NCBI RefSeq assembly: GCF_001422485.1 | Contig: NZ_LMNF01000001.1 | Coordinates: 317,900 to 381,899 of the forward strand | Direction of reading: 5' to 3' | From: Agreia sp. Leaf283 | GTDB taxonomy: Bacteria > Actinomycetota > Actinomycetes > Actinomycetales > Microbacteriaceae | Length of the DNA stretch: 64,000 nt | Shown here: positions 35,531-44,630 of the stretch, piece by piece | Position numbering within the stretch: position 1 is the first letter of the stretch | Layout: the number at the start of each line of letters is the position of its first letter | Made by a program: the position numbers and the translations under genes | Notes under the pieces: model-generated | The model's database searches: none | Seen by the model: the letters and a program-made list of their open reading frames with translations, nothing else | What the model was told of the DNA's origin: nothing

Positions 35531-36958
35531 CTAGAGCGGCGCGATCAGCTCGAGCAACTCGAGTCGACCGCCACCCCGGGGCACCTCGCCCACGACGCGA
35601 CCGCTGGCCATCGCCACGGTGCGGTCGCACTGCTCCTGCAGCTCGTCGAGGTCGGACGAGGTCATGATCACCGCTTTGCCCGCCGCCGTGATCTGCCCGA
35701 GGAGCCGCCACACCTCGGCGCGCTGCTCGGCGTCGAGCTCGCGGGTCGGCTCGACGAGCAGCAGCACTCGGTGCTCCGATGCCGGGAACAGCTCGAGCAG
35801 GCTGCGGATGCGCACCCACTCGTCATCGCGTCCCCGCATGCGCACGGCGTCGAGCGCCCGGGCACCCGGCGTCGACGCAAGCTGCTCGTCGTCACGGCTG
35901 ACCAGCCCCGTGTTCACCAGCGTCGGCAGCATCGAGGGCGTCGCGGGCGCGGAGATGCCGCCCACGATGCGCACCCGGTACTTCGGCTGCACGGTCACGA
36001 TGGCGAAGATGCCGGCGCGGATCGCGGCGATGGTCGTGCTCGTGTCGACGGGCAGCCCCTCAAGCAGCACCACGCCGGTGGGCGCGGTTCCCGCGGTGCG
36101 CCCGAACACGCTGAGCAGCAGTTCGTTGCGACCAGATCCCTCGAGTCCGGCCAGGCCGACGATCTCGCCGACCGCAGCGCTCACCGAGGCATCGACGACC
36201 ACCGGGGTCGTGCGGTCGAACTCGTCGAGAGTGCTCCAGTTCACGATCTCGACCAGGGTTCCGGATGGCGACTCCGTCGCCCGGTCGCGTGGCGAAGGGC
36301 CCGTGGCGCCGGCCGGTGCCCGGCTGGCCGGTTCTTCACCGGCCATCACCCCGCCGGCCATCGCTCGGAGGAGCCGGCCACGGGCATCCACTCGACTGTC
36401 GCCGGGCCGCAGCACGGTCGTGACCGACCCCGACGAGAGAACCGATACCGCGTCGGCGATCTCGAGCGCCAGGAGAGGACGCTGCGAGGCGATGACGATG
36501 GCGACTCCGTCGTTCGCGAGGCGGCGCAGCACCTGCATGACGCGGTTGGCGCCGGCCTCGGTCAGACCGGCGGTCGGCTCGGTGAGGGCGATCGTGGTCG
36601 CCCCGTGGGCGAGTGCTCTAGCAACCTCGACGAGCACGCGCGACGCGTCGTCGAGCTCTTTCGCCGGAGTAGGGAGAGGCGTGTAGACGTCGACGCGGCG
36701 CAACAGGGCGGTCGTGCGGGTGCGCATCGACACCCGGTCGACGATGCCCGGAAGTCCGAACAGCCGGCGGCGCGGCTCGATGCCGAGAAACACGTTGTCA
36801 GCCAGGTCGAGGGTGCCGGTCAGGCCGGACACCCGCCGAACATGGGCGAAGGGAACCTCGCCCGCGACCTGAGCCAGGACGGCGTCGAGCCCGGGCGAGT
36901 CGACGCCGAGAACGACGTGGATCTCGCCCGGGCTCGGGCTGAACTGCTCGGGGATCAG
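35531..36958 (-). CDS. Degenerate ABC ATPase (pseudo-MmsA) of the sugar transporter operon
   Basis: 475 residues from the CTG at 36958. It has the two-lobe plan of sugar-type ABC ATPases, but key motifs are lost. Lobe 1: where the paralogue has GENGAGKST this protein has GVDSPGLDA; the signature position reads ELDDASRVLVEV; Walker B is TIALTEPTAGLTE. Lobe 2: GLAGLEGSGRNELLLSVFG is kept, but LSGGNQQKV is absent and the last Walker B is VLLLVEPTRELD. It follows the permease gene directly: the CTG overlaps the permease TGA (CTGA), with GGAGG 3 nt before it. No usual start exists near. It cannot be expected to hydrolyse ATP. A decayed pseudogene is the alternative, but the frame is fully open and codon bias is kept. 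Confidence 0.75.
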   Translation of the reverse strand: MIPEQFSPSPGEIHVVLGVDSPGLDAVLAQVAGEVPFAHVRRVSGLTGTLDLADNVFLGIEPRRRLFGLPGIVDRVSMRTRTTALLRRVDVYTPLPTPAKELDDASRVLVEVARALAHGATTIALTEPTAGLTEAGANRVMQVLRRLANDGVAIVIASQRPLLALEIADAVSVLSSGSVTTVLRPGDSRVDARGRLLRAMAGGVMAGEEPASRAPAGATGPSPRDRATESPSGTLVEIVNWSTLDEFDRTTPVVVDASVSAAVGEIVGLAGLEGSGRNELLLSVFGRTAGTAPTGVVLLEGLPVDTSTTIAAIRAGIFAIVTVQPKYRVRIVGGISAPATPSMLPTLVNTGLVSRDDEQLASTPGARALDAVRMRGRDDEWVRIRSLLELFPASEHRVLLLVEPTRELDAEQRAEVWRLLGQITAAGKAVIMTSSDLDELQEQCDRTVAMASGRVVGEVPRGGGRLELLELIAPL

Positions 36959-38196
36959 CGGCCTCCGGAGCGGCGCTTGTTGTAGACGTCGAAGGCCACG
37001 GCGAAGAGCAGCACGAGGCCCTTGACGGCCTGCTGCCACTCGATGCCGATGCCCATGATCGACATACCGTTGTTCAGAACACCGATGATGAGACCACCGA
37101 TGATGGCACCGCCGATGGTGCCGACACCACCCTGCACCGCGGCTCCACCGATGAAGGCGGCCGAGATGGCCTCGAGCTCGAAGCCGTCACCGGCCTTCGG
37201 GCCTGCGAGGTTGAGTCGCGCCGTGAAGATGAGGCCCGCGAGAGCCGCGAGGAAGCCCATGTTGACGAACAGCCAGAAGGTGACGTTGCGGGTCTTGATG
37301 CCCGAGAGCTCTGCAGCGTGCAGGTTGCCGCCGATGGCGTAGATGTGCCGGCCGAAGACCGAGCGGTTCATCACGATGCCGTAGACGAGCACGAGCACGG
37401 CGAGCACGATCAGCGTGATCGGGATGCCCTTGTAGCTGGCGAGCGCGTAGGCGAAGAATCCGATGGCCACGGCGATGAGCACGAGCTTGGCGACGAACCA
37501 GACGATCGGCTCGACGGCCTGGCCGTAGCTCGCGCGGCCCTTGCGGGTGCGGAACTGCTGCACGACGAGCGCGATGATCGCGATGGCGGCGACGCCGAGT
37601 GTCAGCGGATCGAGTTCGAGTTCACCGAAGACGTTGCTGAGGAAGCCGTTGCCCAGAGCGCGGTACTCGGTGGGGAACGAACCGATGTTGGCGTTGCCGA
37701 GCACGACGAGCGCGAGGCCTCGGAATATGAGCATGCCCGCGAGCGTCACGATGAACGCGGGTATGCCCACGAAGGCGATCCAGAAGCCCTGCCAGACACC
37801 CACGAGGGCTCCGACCAGCAGCGACAGGATGATCGACAGCCACCAGGGAAGACCCCATTGAACCGCGAAGACACCCGAGACGGCGCCGACGAAGGCCGCG
37901 ACAGATCCGACCGACAGGTCGATGTGGCCGGCGATGATGACCATCACCATGCCGATCGCGAGAACGAGGATGTAGCCGTTCTGCACGATCAGGTTGGAGA
38001 TGTTCTGCGGTCGCAGCAGGATGCCGTTGGTCAGCACGCTGAACAGCACCACCACCAGGATGAGCGCGATGAAGATGCCGTTCTTGCCGAGGTCGGACAA
38101 GATGTGGCTGAACCGTTCGGTGAACCTGTTCTCAACCGGGTTCACCTGGCTGCCGGCCGCGACGCCGTCGGCGGGCTTGGTCTCGAGGTCAGACAT
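36955..38196 (-). CDS. mmsB: Monosaccharide ABC transporter permease (MmsB/GguB type)
   Basis: 413 residues and about 10-12 membrane helices. BPD_transp_2 family features: NGYILVLAIGMVMVIIAGHI followed by DLSVGS, IPAFIVTLAGMLIFRGLALV, and FIGGAAVQGGVGTIGGAIIG near the end. The ~400-residue length and mid-protein insertion are typical of MmsB/GguB rather than RbsC. Works with MmsA (38230) and the binding protein (39942). Gene symbol rests on family resemblance. Confidence 0.92.
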   Translation of the reverse strand: MSDLETKPADGVAAGSQVNPVENRFTERFSHILSDLGKNGIFIALILVVVLFSVLTNGILLRPQNISNLIVQNGYILVLAIGMVMVIIAGHIDLSVGSVAAFVGAVSGVFAVQWGLPWWLSIILSLLVGALVGVWQGFWIAFVGIPAFIVTLAGMLIFRGLALVVLGNANIGSFPTEYRALGNGFLSNVFGELELDPLTLGVAAIAIIALVVQQFRTRKGRASYGQAVEPIVWFVAKLVLIAVAIGFFAYALASYKGIPITLIVLAVLVLVYGIVMNRSVFGRHIYAIGGNLHAAELSGIKTRNVTFWLFVNMGFLAALAGLIFTARLNLAGPKAGDGFELEAISAAFIGGAAVQGGVGTIGGAIIGGLIIGVLNNGMSIMGIGIEWQQAVKGLVLLFAVAFDVYNKRRSGGR

Positions 38197-38229
38197 GTCG
38201 TTGTGCTCCTATATCCACCAGCGCGAGCG

Positions 38230-39807
<1,578 letters not shown>

Positions 39808-39884
39808 CTGCGAACCTGCTTCCTTGCTGGTTGTTCGTGTGGTGGGTTTTACGTCGCCCTAGGCGGCGACGAGAGACTGGATGC

Positions 39885-39918
39885 GCCGGGCGCGCGACCC
39901 GATCGGGTCACGCGCCCG
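39885..39918 (-). repeat. Intercistronic hairpin between chvE-type and mmsA genes
   Basis: Arms CCGGGCGCG (39885-39893) and CGCGCCCGG (39910-39918) enclose the palindrome GACCCGATCGGGTC. A second, smaller hairpin (CGTCGCC.../GGCGACG) lies at 39851-39870. Probably protects or partly terminates the binding-protein mRNA. Confidence 0.7.
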
Positions 39919-39941
39919 GAACATCCGGGATCTTTCGGGTA

Positions 39942-41066
39942 TTAGCCCTTGATCTCGTCTTCAGTCCAGTAGCCGGAGTCGACCAGAACCTCGGTGATGT
40001 TGTCCTTCACGACGATCTGCGACTCGAGCAGGTAGGAAGGAACAACCTTCGCGCCGTTGTCGTAGTCCTTCGTGTTGTTGACCTCGGGCTCTTCGCCGTT
40101 GAGGATCGCGGTGGCCATGGCGACCGCGACCTTGGCGAGTTCGCGCGTGTCCTTGAAGATGGTCGCGTACTGCTCGCCCGAGTTGATCGCCTTGACCGAG
40201 TCGAGCTCGGCGTCCTGGCCGGAGATGGTCGGCCATTCGTCGCCCACCGTGTAGCCGGCGTCGGTGAGAGCCGAGATGATTCCACGCGAGATGCCGTCAT
40301 AGGGCGAGAGAACCGCGTTGACCTTCTTGGATCCGTCGGAGTACGTGGAGGTCAGGATGTCCTCCATGCGGCTCTGTGCGGTTTCGCCGTCCCAGCGGAG
40401 GGTTGCGACCTGCTCGAAGTCGGTCTGGCCACTGCCGACGACGAGAACGCCGCTGTCGATGAGGGGCTGGATCTCCTGCATGGCGCCGTCGAAGAAGAAC
40501 GTGGCGTTGTTGTCGTCGGGCGAACCGGCGAAGAGCTCGATGTTGAACGGGCCGGCGGGTGCGCCTGAGATGGGCGTTCCGTCGAGCTCGGTGAGGCCGA
40601 GACCGTTCAGCATCGACCAGGCCTGCTGCTGGCCGACCTTGAAGTTGTCGAACGACGCGTAGTAGTCGACGTTCTCGGTGTCGCGGATCAGGCGGTCGTA
40701 GGCGATGACGGGGATGTCGGCGTCGGCCGCATCCTGCAGAACGCTGGTGAGCGTGGTGCCGTCGATCGAGGCGACGATCAGGGCCTTGGCGCCCTTGGTG
40801 ATCATGTTCTCGATCTGCGAGACCTGGGTGGGGATGTCGTCTTCTGCGTACTGCAGGTCGACGGTGAAGCCGGCGTCTTCGAGCTGCGACTTGACGGCGT
40901 CGCCGTCCTGGATCCAGCGCTCGCTCGACTTGGTGGGCATCGCGACGCCGATGAGGCCGCCGTCTCCGCCGCCTTCTCCGCCGCCGCTTGAGCCGCTGGA
41001 GCAGGCCGAGAGGCCGATGATCATCGCGCCGGCGGCGACGCCGGCGAGGAGGGTTTTGATTTTCAC
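39942..41066 (-). CDS. chvE: Sugar-binding lipoprotein, ChvE/MmsX type
   Basis: 374 residues from the GTG at 41066, which has AAGGA upstream. Lipobox LSAC follows a clear signal ([18 protein letters not shown]), then a Gly/Ser linker. The Peripla_BP_4 fold shows [51 protein letters not shown] and [17 protein letters not shown], a strong match to multiple-sugar binding proteins of the ChvE group. First gene of the operon; expression should respond to the LacI repressor via the 41288 palindrome. Confidence 0.93.
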   Translation of the reverse strand: MKIKTLLAGVAAGAMIIGLSACSSGSSGGGEGGGDGGLIGVAMPTKSSERWIQDGDAVKSQLEDAGFTVDLQYAEDDIPTQVSQIENMITKGAKALIVASIDGTTLTSVLQDAADADIPVIAYDRLIRDTENVDYYASFDNFKVGQQQAWSMLNGLGLTELDGTPISGAPAGPFNIELFAGSPDDNNATFFFDGAMQEIQPLIDSGVLVVGSGQTDFEQVATLRWDGETAQSRMEDILTSTYSDGSKKVNAVLSPYDGISRGIISALTDAGYTVGDEWPTISGQDAELDSVKAINSGEQYATIFKDTRELAKVAVAMATAILNGEEPEVNNTKDYDNGAKVVPSYLLESQIVVKDNITEVLVDSGYWTEDEIKG

Positions 41067-41287
41067 TGTGTGAATTCCTTTCGAATGTGCAGTGGACGTC
41101 GTTGTCTGCAGTGGTGCACGAACCGGCATCGTCCCGGAGACCGATTCGTTCGCCGTGCAGGGCGAGAGCCCAGCGCGGCAGAGGGGGGCGCGGGCTAGGG
41201 AGAGGATGGACGGGCTGCGCTGCGCGTGCTGCTGGCCATGTCTACGACTCCCTTGTCTGCTCTGGTGCGTGGTGCGATCCACATTCC

Positions 41288-41303
41288 TTGTGAACGTTCA
41301 CAA
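41288..41303. promoter_or_regulatory. LacI-type operator upstream of the sugar transporter operon
   Basis: TTGTGAACGTTCACAA, a perfect 16-bp palindrome with central CG, in the gap between the binding-protein gene and the convergent-side LacI gene. An imperfect sister site lies at 42420-42435. The remaining sequence of the 304-bp gap shows no gene. Confidence 0.85.
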
Positions 41304-41370
41304 CGCGTGTTCATACTAGACCCGCAACGGATCACCGTGTCAACCACCATTTTGTGCCGTGTCACGATCG

Positions 41371-42417
41371 TTACCGATTCAGCGGCGGGCCGGTCGATCC
41401 GCGCACCACGAGGGTCGGAGCGATGATGCCGTCGTACTGCTCCCCCGCGTCGAGGCCGCCGAGAAGCAGAGCCACGCAGCGCCGGCCGAGCTCGGCGAAG
41501 TCCTGCCGCACCGTCGTCAGGGGCGGCCAGAAGTGGGCGGCATCCGGAATGTCGTCGAAGCCGACGATGCTGATGTCGCCCGGAACATCGAGACGGGCGT
41601 CGCGGATGGCGTGCATGAGCCCCAGGGCCATCTGGTCATTGGCCGCGAAGATGGCCGTGAAGTCGCGCACGCGCAGCAGCTCGCGCCCGGCGAAGTAGCC
41701 GAACTCGGCTGTCCAGTCGCCCAGGAACGGGGCCGTCGTCGGCATGTCCTGGGCGTTCATCTCGTCGAGGAAGCCGGTCATGCGCGCCTCCGCCTCGATC
41801 CAGTCCTGCGGGCCGGCCAGGTGGTAGATGGAACGGTGGCCGAGTTCGATCAGGTGGCGGGTTGCGAGACGCGCACCCATGATCTGGTCGACGGAGAGCG
41901 ACCTGTCGCCGTCTGTCCCCGTCGACTGCAGGGTGACGATGGGCAGGCGCAGCGCCATGCCCGCGAGGGTGTCGAAGGTGCGCCGTTGCGGCGCGATGAC
42001 CACGAGTCCCTCGATGGCCTGGTCGAGCAGCCGATCGATGGCGCGCACGATCGAGGTCGATTCGAAGCCCTGGATGTTCGCCGTCGTCACCGCGTAGCCG
42101 GCCGCGTTGGCCGCGTCCTCGATCGCCTGGATACTGGCGGCGGGGCCGTAGTTGGTGCGCGACGCCGACAGGATGCCGATGGTTCGGGAGCGGGACGTGA
42201 CCAGCGCGCGGGCGGCCCGGTTGGGCCGGTACTGCAGCTGCTCCATCGAGTCGAGCACCCGCTGCTTGGTCTCGTCACGGATGTTGGGGGCGTCGTTGAT
42301 GACTCTGGAGACCGTCTGGTGGGAGACCCCGGCGAGGCGCGCGACATCGTGCATGCTCGGCGCCCGTGACTTCTTCGCCACCGGCTCGGGTTCGTCTGCC
42401 ACGCGCTCTAACCTCAT
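41371..42417 (-). CDS. LacI-family regulator of the monosaccharide transporter
   Basis: 348 residues. HTH SMHDVARLAGVSHQTVSRVI (about 21-40), hinge RPNRAARALVTSRS, then the effector domain TIGILSASRTNYGPAASIQA, GHRSIYHLAG, AIFAANDQMALGLMHAI and DISIVGFDDIPDAAHFWPPL. It is encoded upstream of the transporter operon in the same direction. The operator near its own start suggests autoregulation. The inducer is likely the transported sugar. Confidence 0.93.
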   Translation of the reverse strand: MRLERVADEPEPVAKKSRAPSMHDVARLAGVSHQTVSRVINDAPNIRDETKQRVLDSMEQLQYRPNRAARALVTSRSRTIGILSASRTNYGPAASIQAIEDAANAAGYAVTTANIQGFESTSIVRAIDRLLDQAIEGLVVIAPQRRTFDTLAGMALRLPIVTLQSTGTDGDRSLSVDQIMGARLATRHLIELGHRSIYHLAGPQDWIEAEARMTGFLDEMNAQDMPTTAPFLGDWTAEFGYFAGRELLRVRDFTAIFAANDQMALGLMHAIRDARLDVPGDISIVGFDDIPDAAHFWPPLTTVRQDFAELGRRCVALLLGGLDAGEQYDGIIAPTLVVRGSTGPPLNR

Positions 42418-42419
42418 CG

Positions 42420-42435
42420 TTGTTCACGTTCACAA
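42420..42435. promoter_or_regulatory. Second LacI-type operator, at the regulator's own start
   Basis: TTGTTCACGTTCACAA, 2 bp upstream of the regulator's start codon on the minus strand. It shares 14 of 16 bases with the perfect operator at 41288. Its position would allow autorepression. Confidence 0.7.
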
Positions 42436-42526
42436 GGGTGAGCGCCAGTCCATTATGCACGCGTCGCGGGTTGCGGCACCTCCGCGCTGCCCCTGAACTC
42501 GTGAGCAGGGGCTGCGTGCGCGCACA

Positions 42527-42738
42527 CGCGACCTGCCACAGAACGCGCAGATCCGGCCGATGAACAGCACTCTCTGGCAAGTCGACGCCCACCCATCCAC
42601 GCGACCTGTCACAGAGCGCGCAGATCCGGCCGGAGAACAGCACTCTCAGGCAAGTCGACGCCCACCCGCACGCGCGACCTGTCACAGAACGCGCAGATTC
42701 AGCCGGGAAACAGCACTCTCTGACAAGTCGACGCCCCG
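42527..42738. repeat. Three tandem 73-bp repeats
   Basis: Copies begin at 42527, 42600 and 42673 with the CGCGACCTG(C/T)CACAGA block. Within a copy an early ACCTGCCACAGA can pair with a later TCTCTGGCAAGT. Copy 1 has TGCCA/TGGCA, copy 3 TGTCA/TGACA, so both bases of one pair change together. The 470-bp gap 42418-42887 has no convincing gene. Confidence 0.85.
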
Positions 42739-42777
42739 GCGGAGTCTCGAGTTGACCCGAAGTGCGGTCGTTTCCGC

Positions 42778-42844
42778 AAAAAGAGAGCACTTCGCGTCAG
42801 GTCGAGGTCTGGCGAACCTGACGATCTGACGGGAAGTGCTCTCT
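42778..42844 (-). terminator. Terminator downstream of the fatty acid desaturase
   Basis: On the minus strand a 19-bp stem with one mismatch (AGAGAGCACTTC... with ...GAAGTGCTCTCT) is followed by TTTTT. The loop contains a second inverted repeat (GTCAGGT/ACCTGAC). The adjacent CGAAGTGC at 42758-42765 could pair with the same arm and compete. Confidence 0.8.
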
Positions 42845-42887
42845 AGTGAAGCGAGTGAGGCGCGTGGAGCGCGGAGCTGTGCTGGGC

Positions 42888-43985
42888 CTAGCGGCCGAAC
42901 GCCTGCGCGGCCGGGCAGTCGAACGGGTCTCCGCCGGCCGAGAGTCCGACCTTGTTGAGGTAGCGGATCACGATGCCGTACGACTGACGTAGACCGGTCT
43001 CGGTGTAGAGGATGTCGTGCTTCTCGCAGTACTCCTTGGCGATGGCCTGAGCCTTCTTGAGGTTCGGCCGGGCCATGTTCGGGAAGAGGTGGTGCTCGAC
43101 CTGGTAGTTGAGTCCGCCCATGAAGGTGTCCATCGCGAAGCCGCCGCGGATGTTGCGCGAGGTCAGCACCTGGCGACGCAGGAAGTCGACCTTGCTGTCG
43201 TGAGGCAGCGTGGGCATTCCCTTGTGGTTCGGGGCGAACGAGGCGCCCATGTAGACGCCGAAGACGGCGAGCTGAACTCCGATGAAGGCGAAGGCCATTC
43301 CGGGCTCGAGCAGCAGGAAGATGACGATGACGTAGGCCGCGATGCGCGTGGTCAGCATGCTGATCTCGAGCCAGCGCTTGTCGACCTTGCCCTTGCCGAA
43401 CACCGTGCGGAAGCCGTGGATGTGCAGGTTGAGGCCCTCGAACATCAGCACGGGGAAGAAGAAGTAACCCTGGCGCTTCGTGGCCCAGGCATAGAGGCCC
43501 TTCGACTTGGCCGCATCTTCAGGGATGAACGAGATGAAGTCGCGTTCGATGTCGGGGTCTTTGCCGAGCACATTGGGGTTGGCGTGGTGGCGGGAGTGCT
43601 TCGTCATCCACCACGAGTAGCTGATGCCCACGAAGAGATTGGCGAGAGCGCGTCCGGCGATGTCGTTCGCCTTGCCCGAGGTGAAGACCTGACGGTGCGA
43701 GGCCTCATGAGCTAGGAACGCGAACTGGGTGAAGATGATGCCGAGTGCGGCAGCCATCAGCAGCTGGAACCACGAGTCGCCGAGCAGCACGATGCCGACG
43801 CCGACGCCCCCGAGGGCGGCGACGAGCACGCCGAACATGGAGTAGTAGAAGCCCTTGCGGCGGCGCAGCAGGCCGGCGTCGCGAACGGTGTTGAGCAGCG
43901 AGGAGTACTCGCTGGTCGGGCTGGTGCGCGCCCCGCCGGGCTTGGTCTTCGTGAACGTGATGCGCGGTTTTACTGTGTCAGTCAC
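42888..43985 (-). CDS. Membrane fatty acid (acyl-CoA/lipid) desaturase
   Basis: 365 residues from the GTG at 43985 (GAAGGGGGCC upstream). The three histidine boxes are intact: HEASH, HSRHH and QVEHH (in YQVEHHLFPN), which hold the di-iron centre. At least four membrane helices are visible (for example FYYSMFGVLVAALGGVGVGI and IAAYVIVIFLLLEPGMAF). The Q-x-x-H-H third box points to the front-end/linoleoyl-type group as in mycobacterial DesA3-like enzymes. It inserts a double bond into membrane lipid acyl chains; position unknown. Confidence 0.94.
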   Translation of the reverse strand: MTDTVKPRITFTKTKPGGARTSPTSEYSSLLNTVRDAGLLRRRKGFYYSMFGVLVAALGGVGVGIVLLGDSWFQLLMAAALGIIFTQFAFLAHEASHRQVFTSGKANDIAGRALANLFVGISYSWWMTKHSRHHANPNVLGKDPDIERDFISFIPEDAAKSKGLYAWATKRQGYFFFPVLMFEGLNLHIHGFRTVFGKGKVDKRWLEISMLTTRIAAYVIVIFLLLEPGMAFAFIGVQLAVFGVYMGASFAPNHKGMPTLPHDSKVDFLRRQVLTSRNIRGGFAMDTFMGGLNYQVEHHLFPNMARPNLKKAQAIAKEYCEKHDILYTETGLRQSYGIVIRYLNKVGLSAGGDPFDCPAAQAFGR

Positions 43986-44137
43986 AGAGGCCCCCTTCGG
44001 CCATCGGGCCCGAGCAGGGCAGCAAGACAACCGGGTTCTAGGGGTGACTTGTTGCTACTCTACGGGGCGCGGCCTCGATCATGGGGTCGAAGGCCGGATG
44101 CACGGACGACCCACAGGCGCTTGCCAGCCCCGGTGCG

Positions 44138-44572
44138 TCACGCGGGCGATCGGTGCGTCTGTATATAACGCAGGATGCATATGACTGCTCCCCCGAGCAG
44201 GGCGCCGCTCGTATTGGCCGCGACATCGCCGAGCGAGGCGTATCGTGCGGGAAGAAAAAGCAGCTGCGCGAGTTCGATGCACGCCGACGCGAGCAGGCCG
44301 AGCACACCCGACACCCACCAGAGGGACGGCCGCACGAGGATCGCGATCAGGGCGCCGATGGGCACGAACATCACGACGTTCGAGGCCGACTCGACGACCG
44401 CATAGGTCACCCAGTGCGGCAGGCCGTTGCGATGCAGAAACGCGAGCGTGCGGCCGATCGCCAGGTGGAAAGGCCTGTCGACCGGCGTGGGCCAGAAGGT
44501 GATGGCGATCACCGCCAGGGTGATCAGCCCCAGAGCCCTCCATGCCCAACGTCTGAATCGAGGGCTGTCCAT
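44138..44572 (-). CDS. VanZ-like membrane protein
   Basis: 144 residues. Four hydrophobic segments: LGLITLAVIAITFWPTPV, VVMFVPIGALIAILV, LWWVSGVLGLLASACIELAQ and a last helix. The motifs SNVVMFVPIG, IELAQLLFLPARYASLGDV and AANTSGALLG are the VanZ family signature. Family members are linked to low-level glycopeptide resistance in one case and otherwise uncharacterised. TACCCT lies 6 nt before the ATG (leaderless). Confidence 0.9.
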   Translation of the reverse strand: MDSPRFRRWAWRALGLITLAVIAITFWPTPVDRPFHLAIGRTLAFLHRNGLPHWVTYAVVESASNVVMFVPIGALIAILVRPSLWWVSGVLGLLASACIELAQLLFLPARYASLGDVAANTSGALLGGAVICILRYIQTHRSPA

Positions 44573-44578
44573 TCGCCG

Positions 44579-44584
44579 AGGGTA
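44579..44584 (-). promoter_or_regulatory. -10 box TACCCT of the leaderless VanZ-like gene
   Basis: TACCCT on the minus strand, 6 nt before the ATG at 44572, the third such TACCCT-N6-ATG in the window. Confidence 0.6.
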
Positions 44585-44630
44585 CCCGAACCGTGTTTCG
44601 ACGCCATTTCCGTCGGAACGCCGAAAGGTT

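Noticed and set aside
36958-37039. Pseudo-ATPase starting at 37039 inside the permease gene
   Set aside because: The extension is an out-of-frame reading of the permease C-terminus (Arg/Gln-rich) without similarity to ABC ATPases.
42440-42790. Small protein genes in the 73-bp repeat region
   Set aside because: Frames exist on both strands but only repeat the unit in different phases, without ribosome-binding sites.
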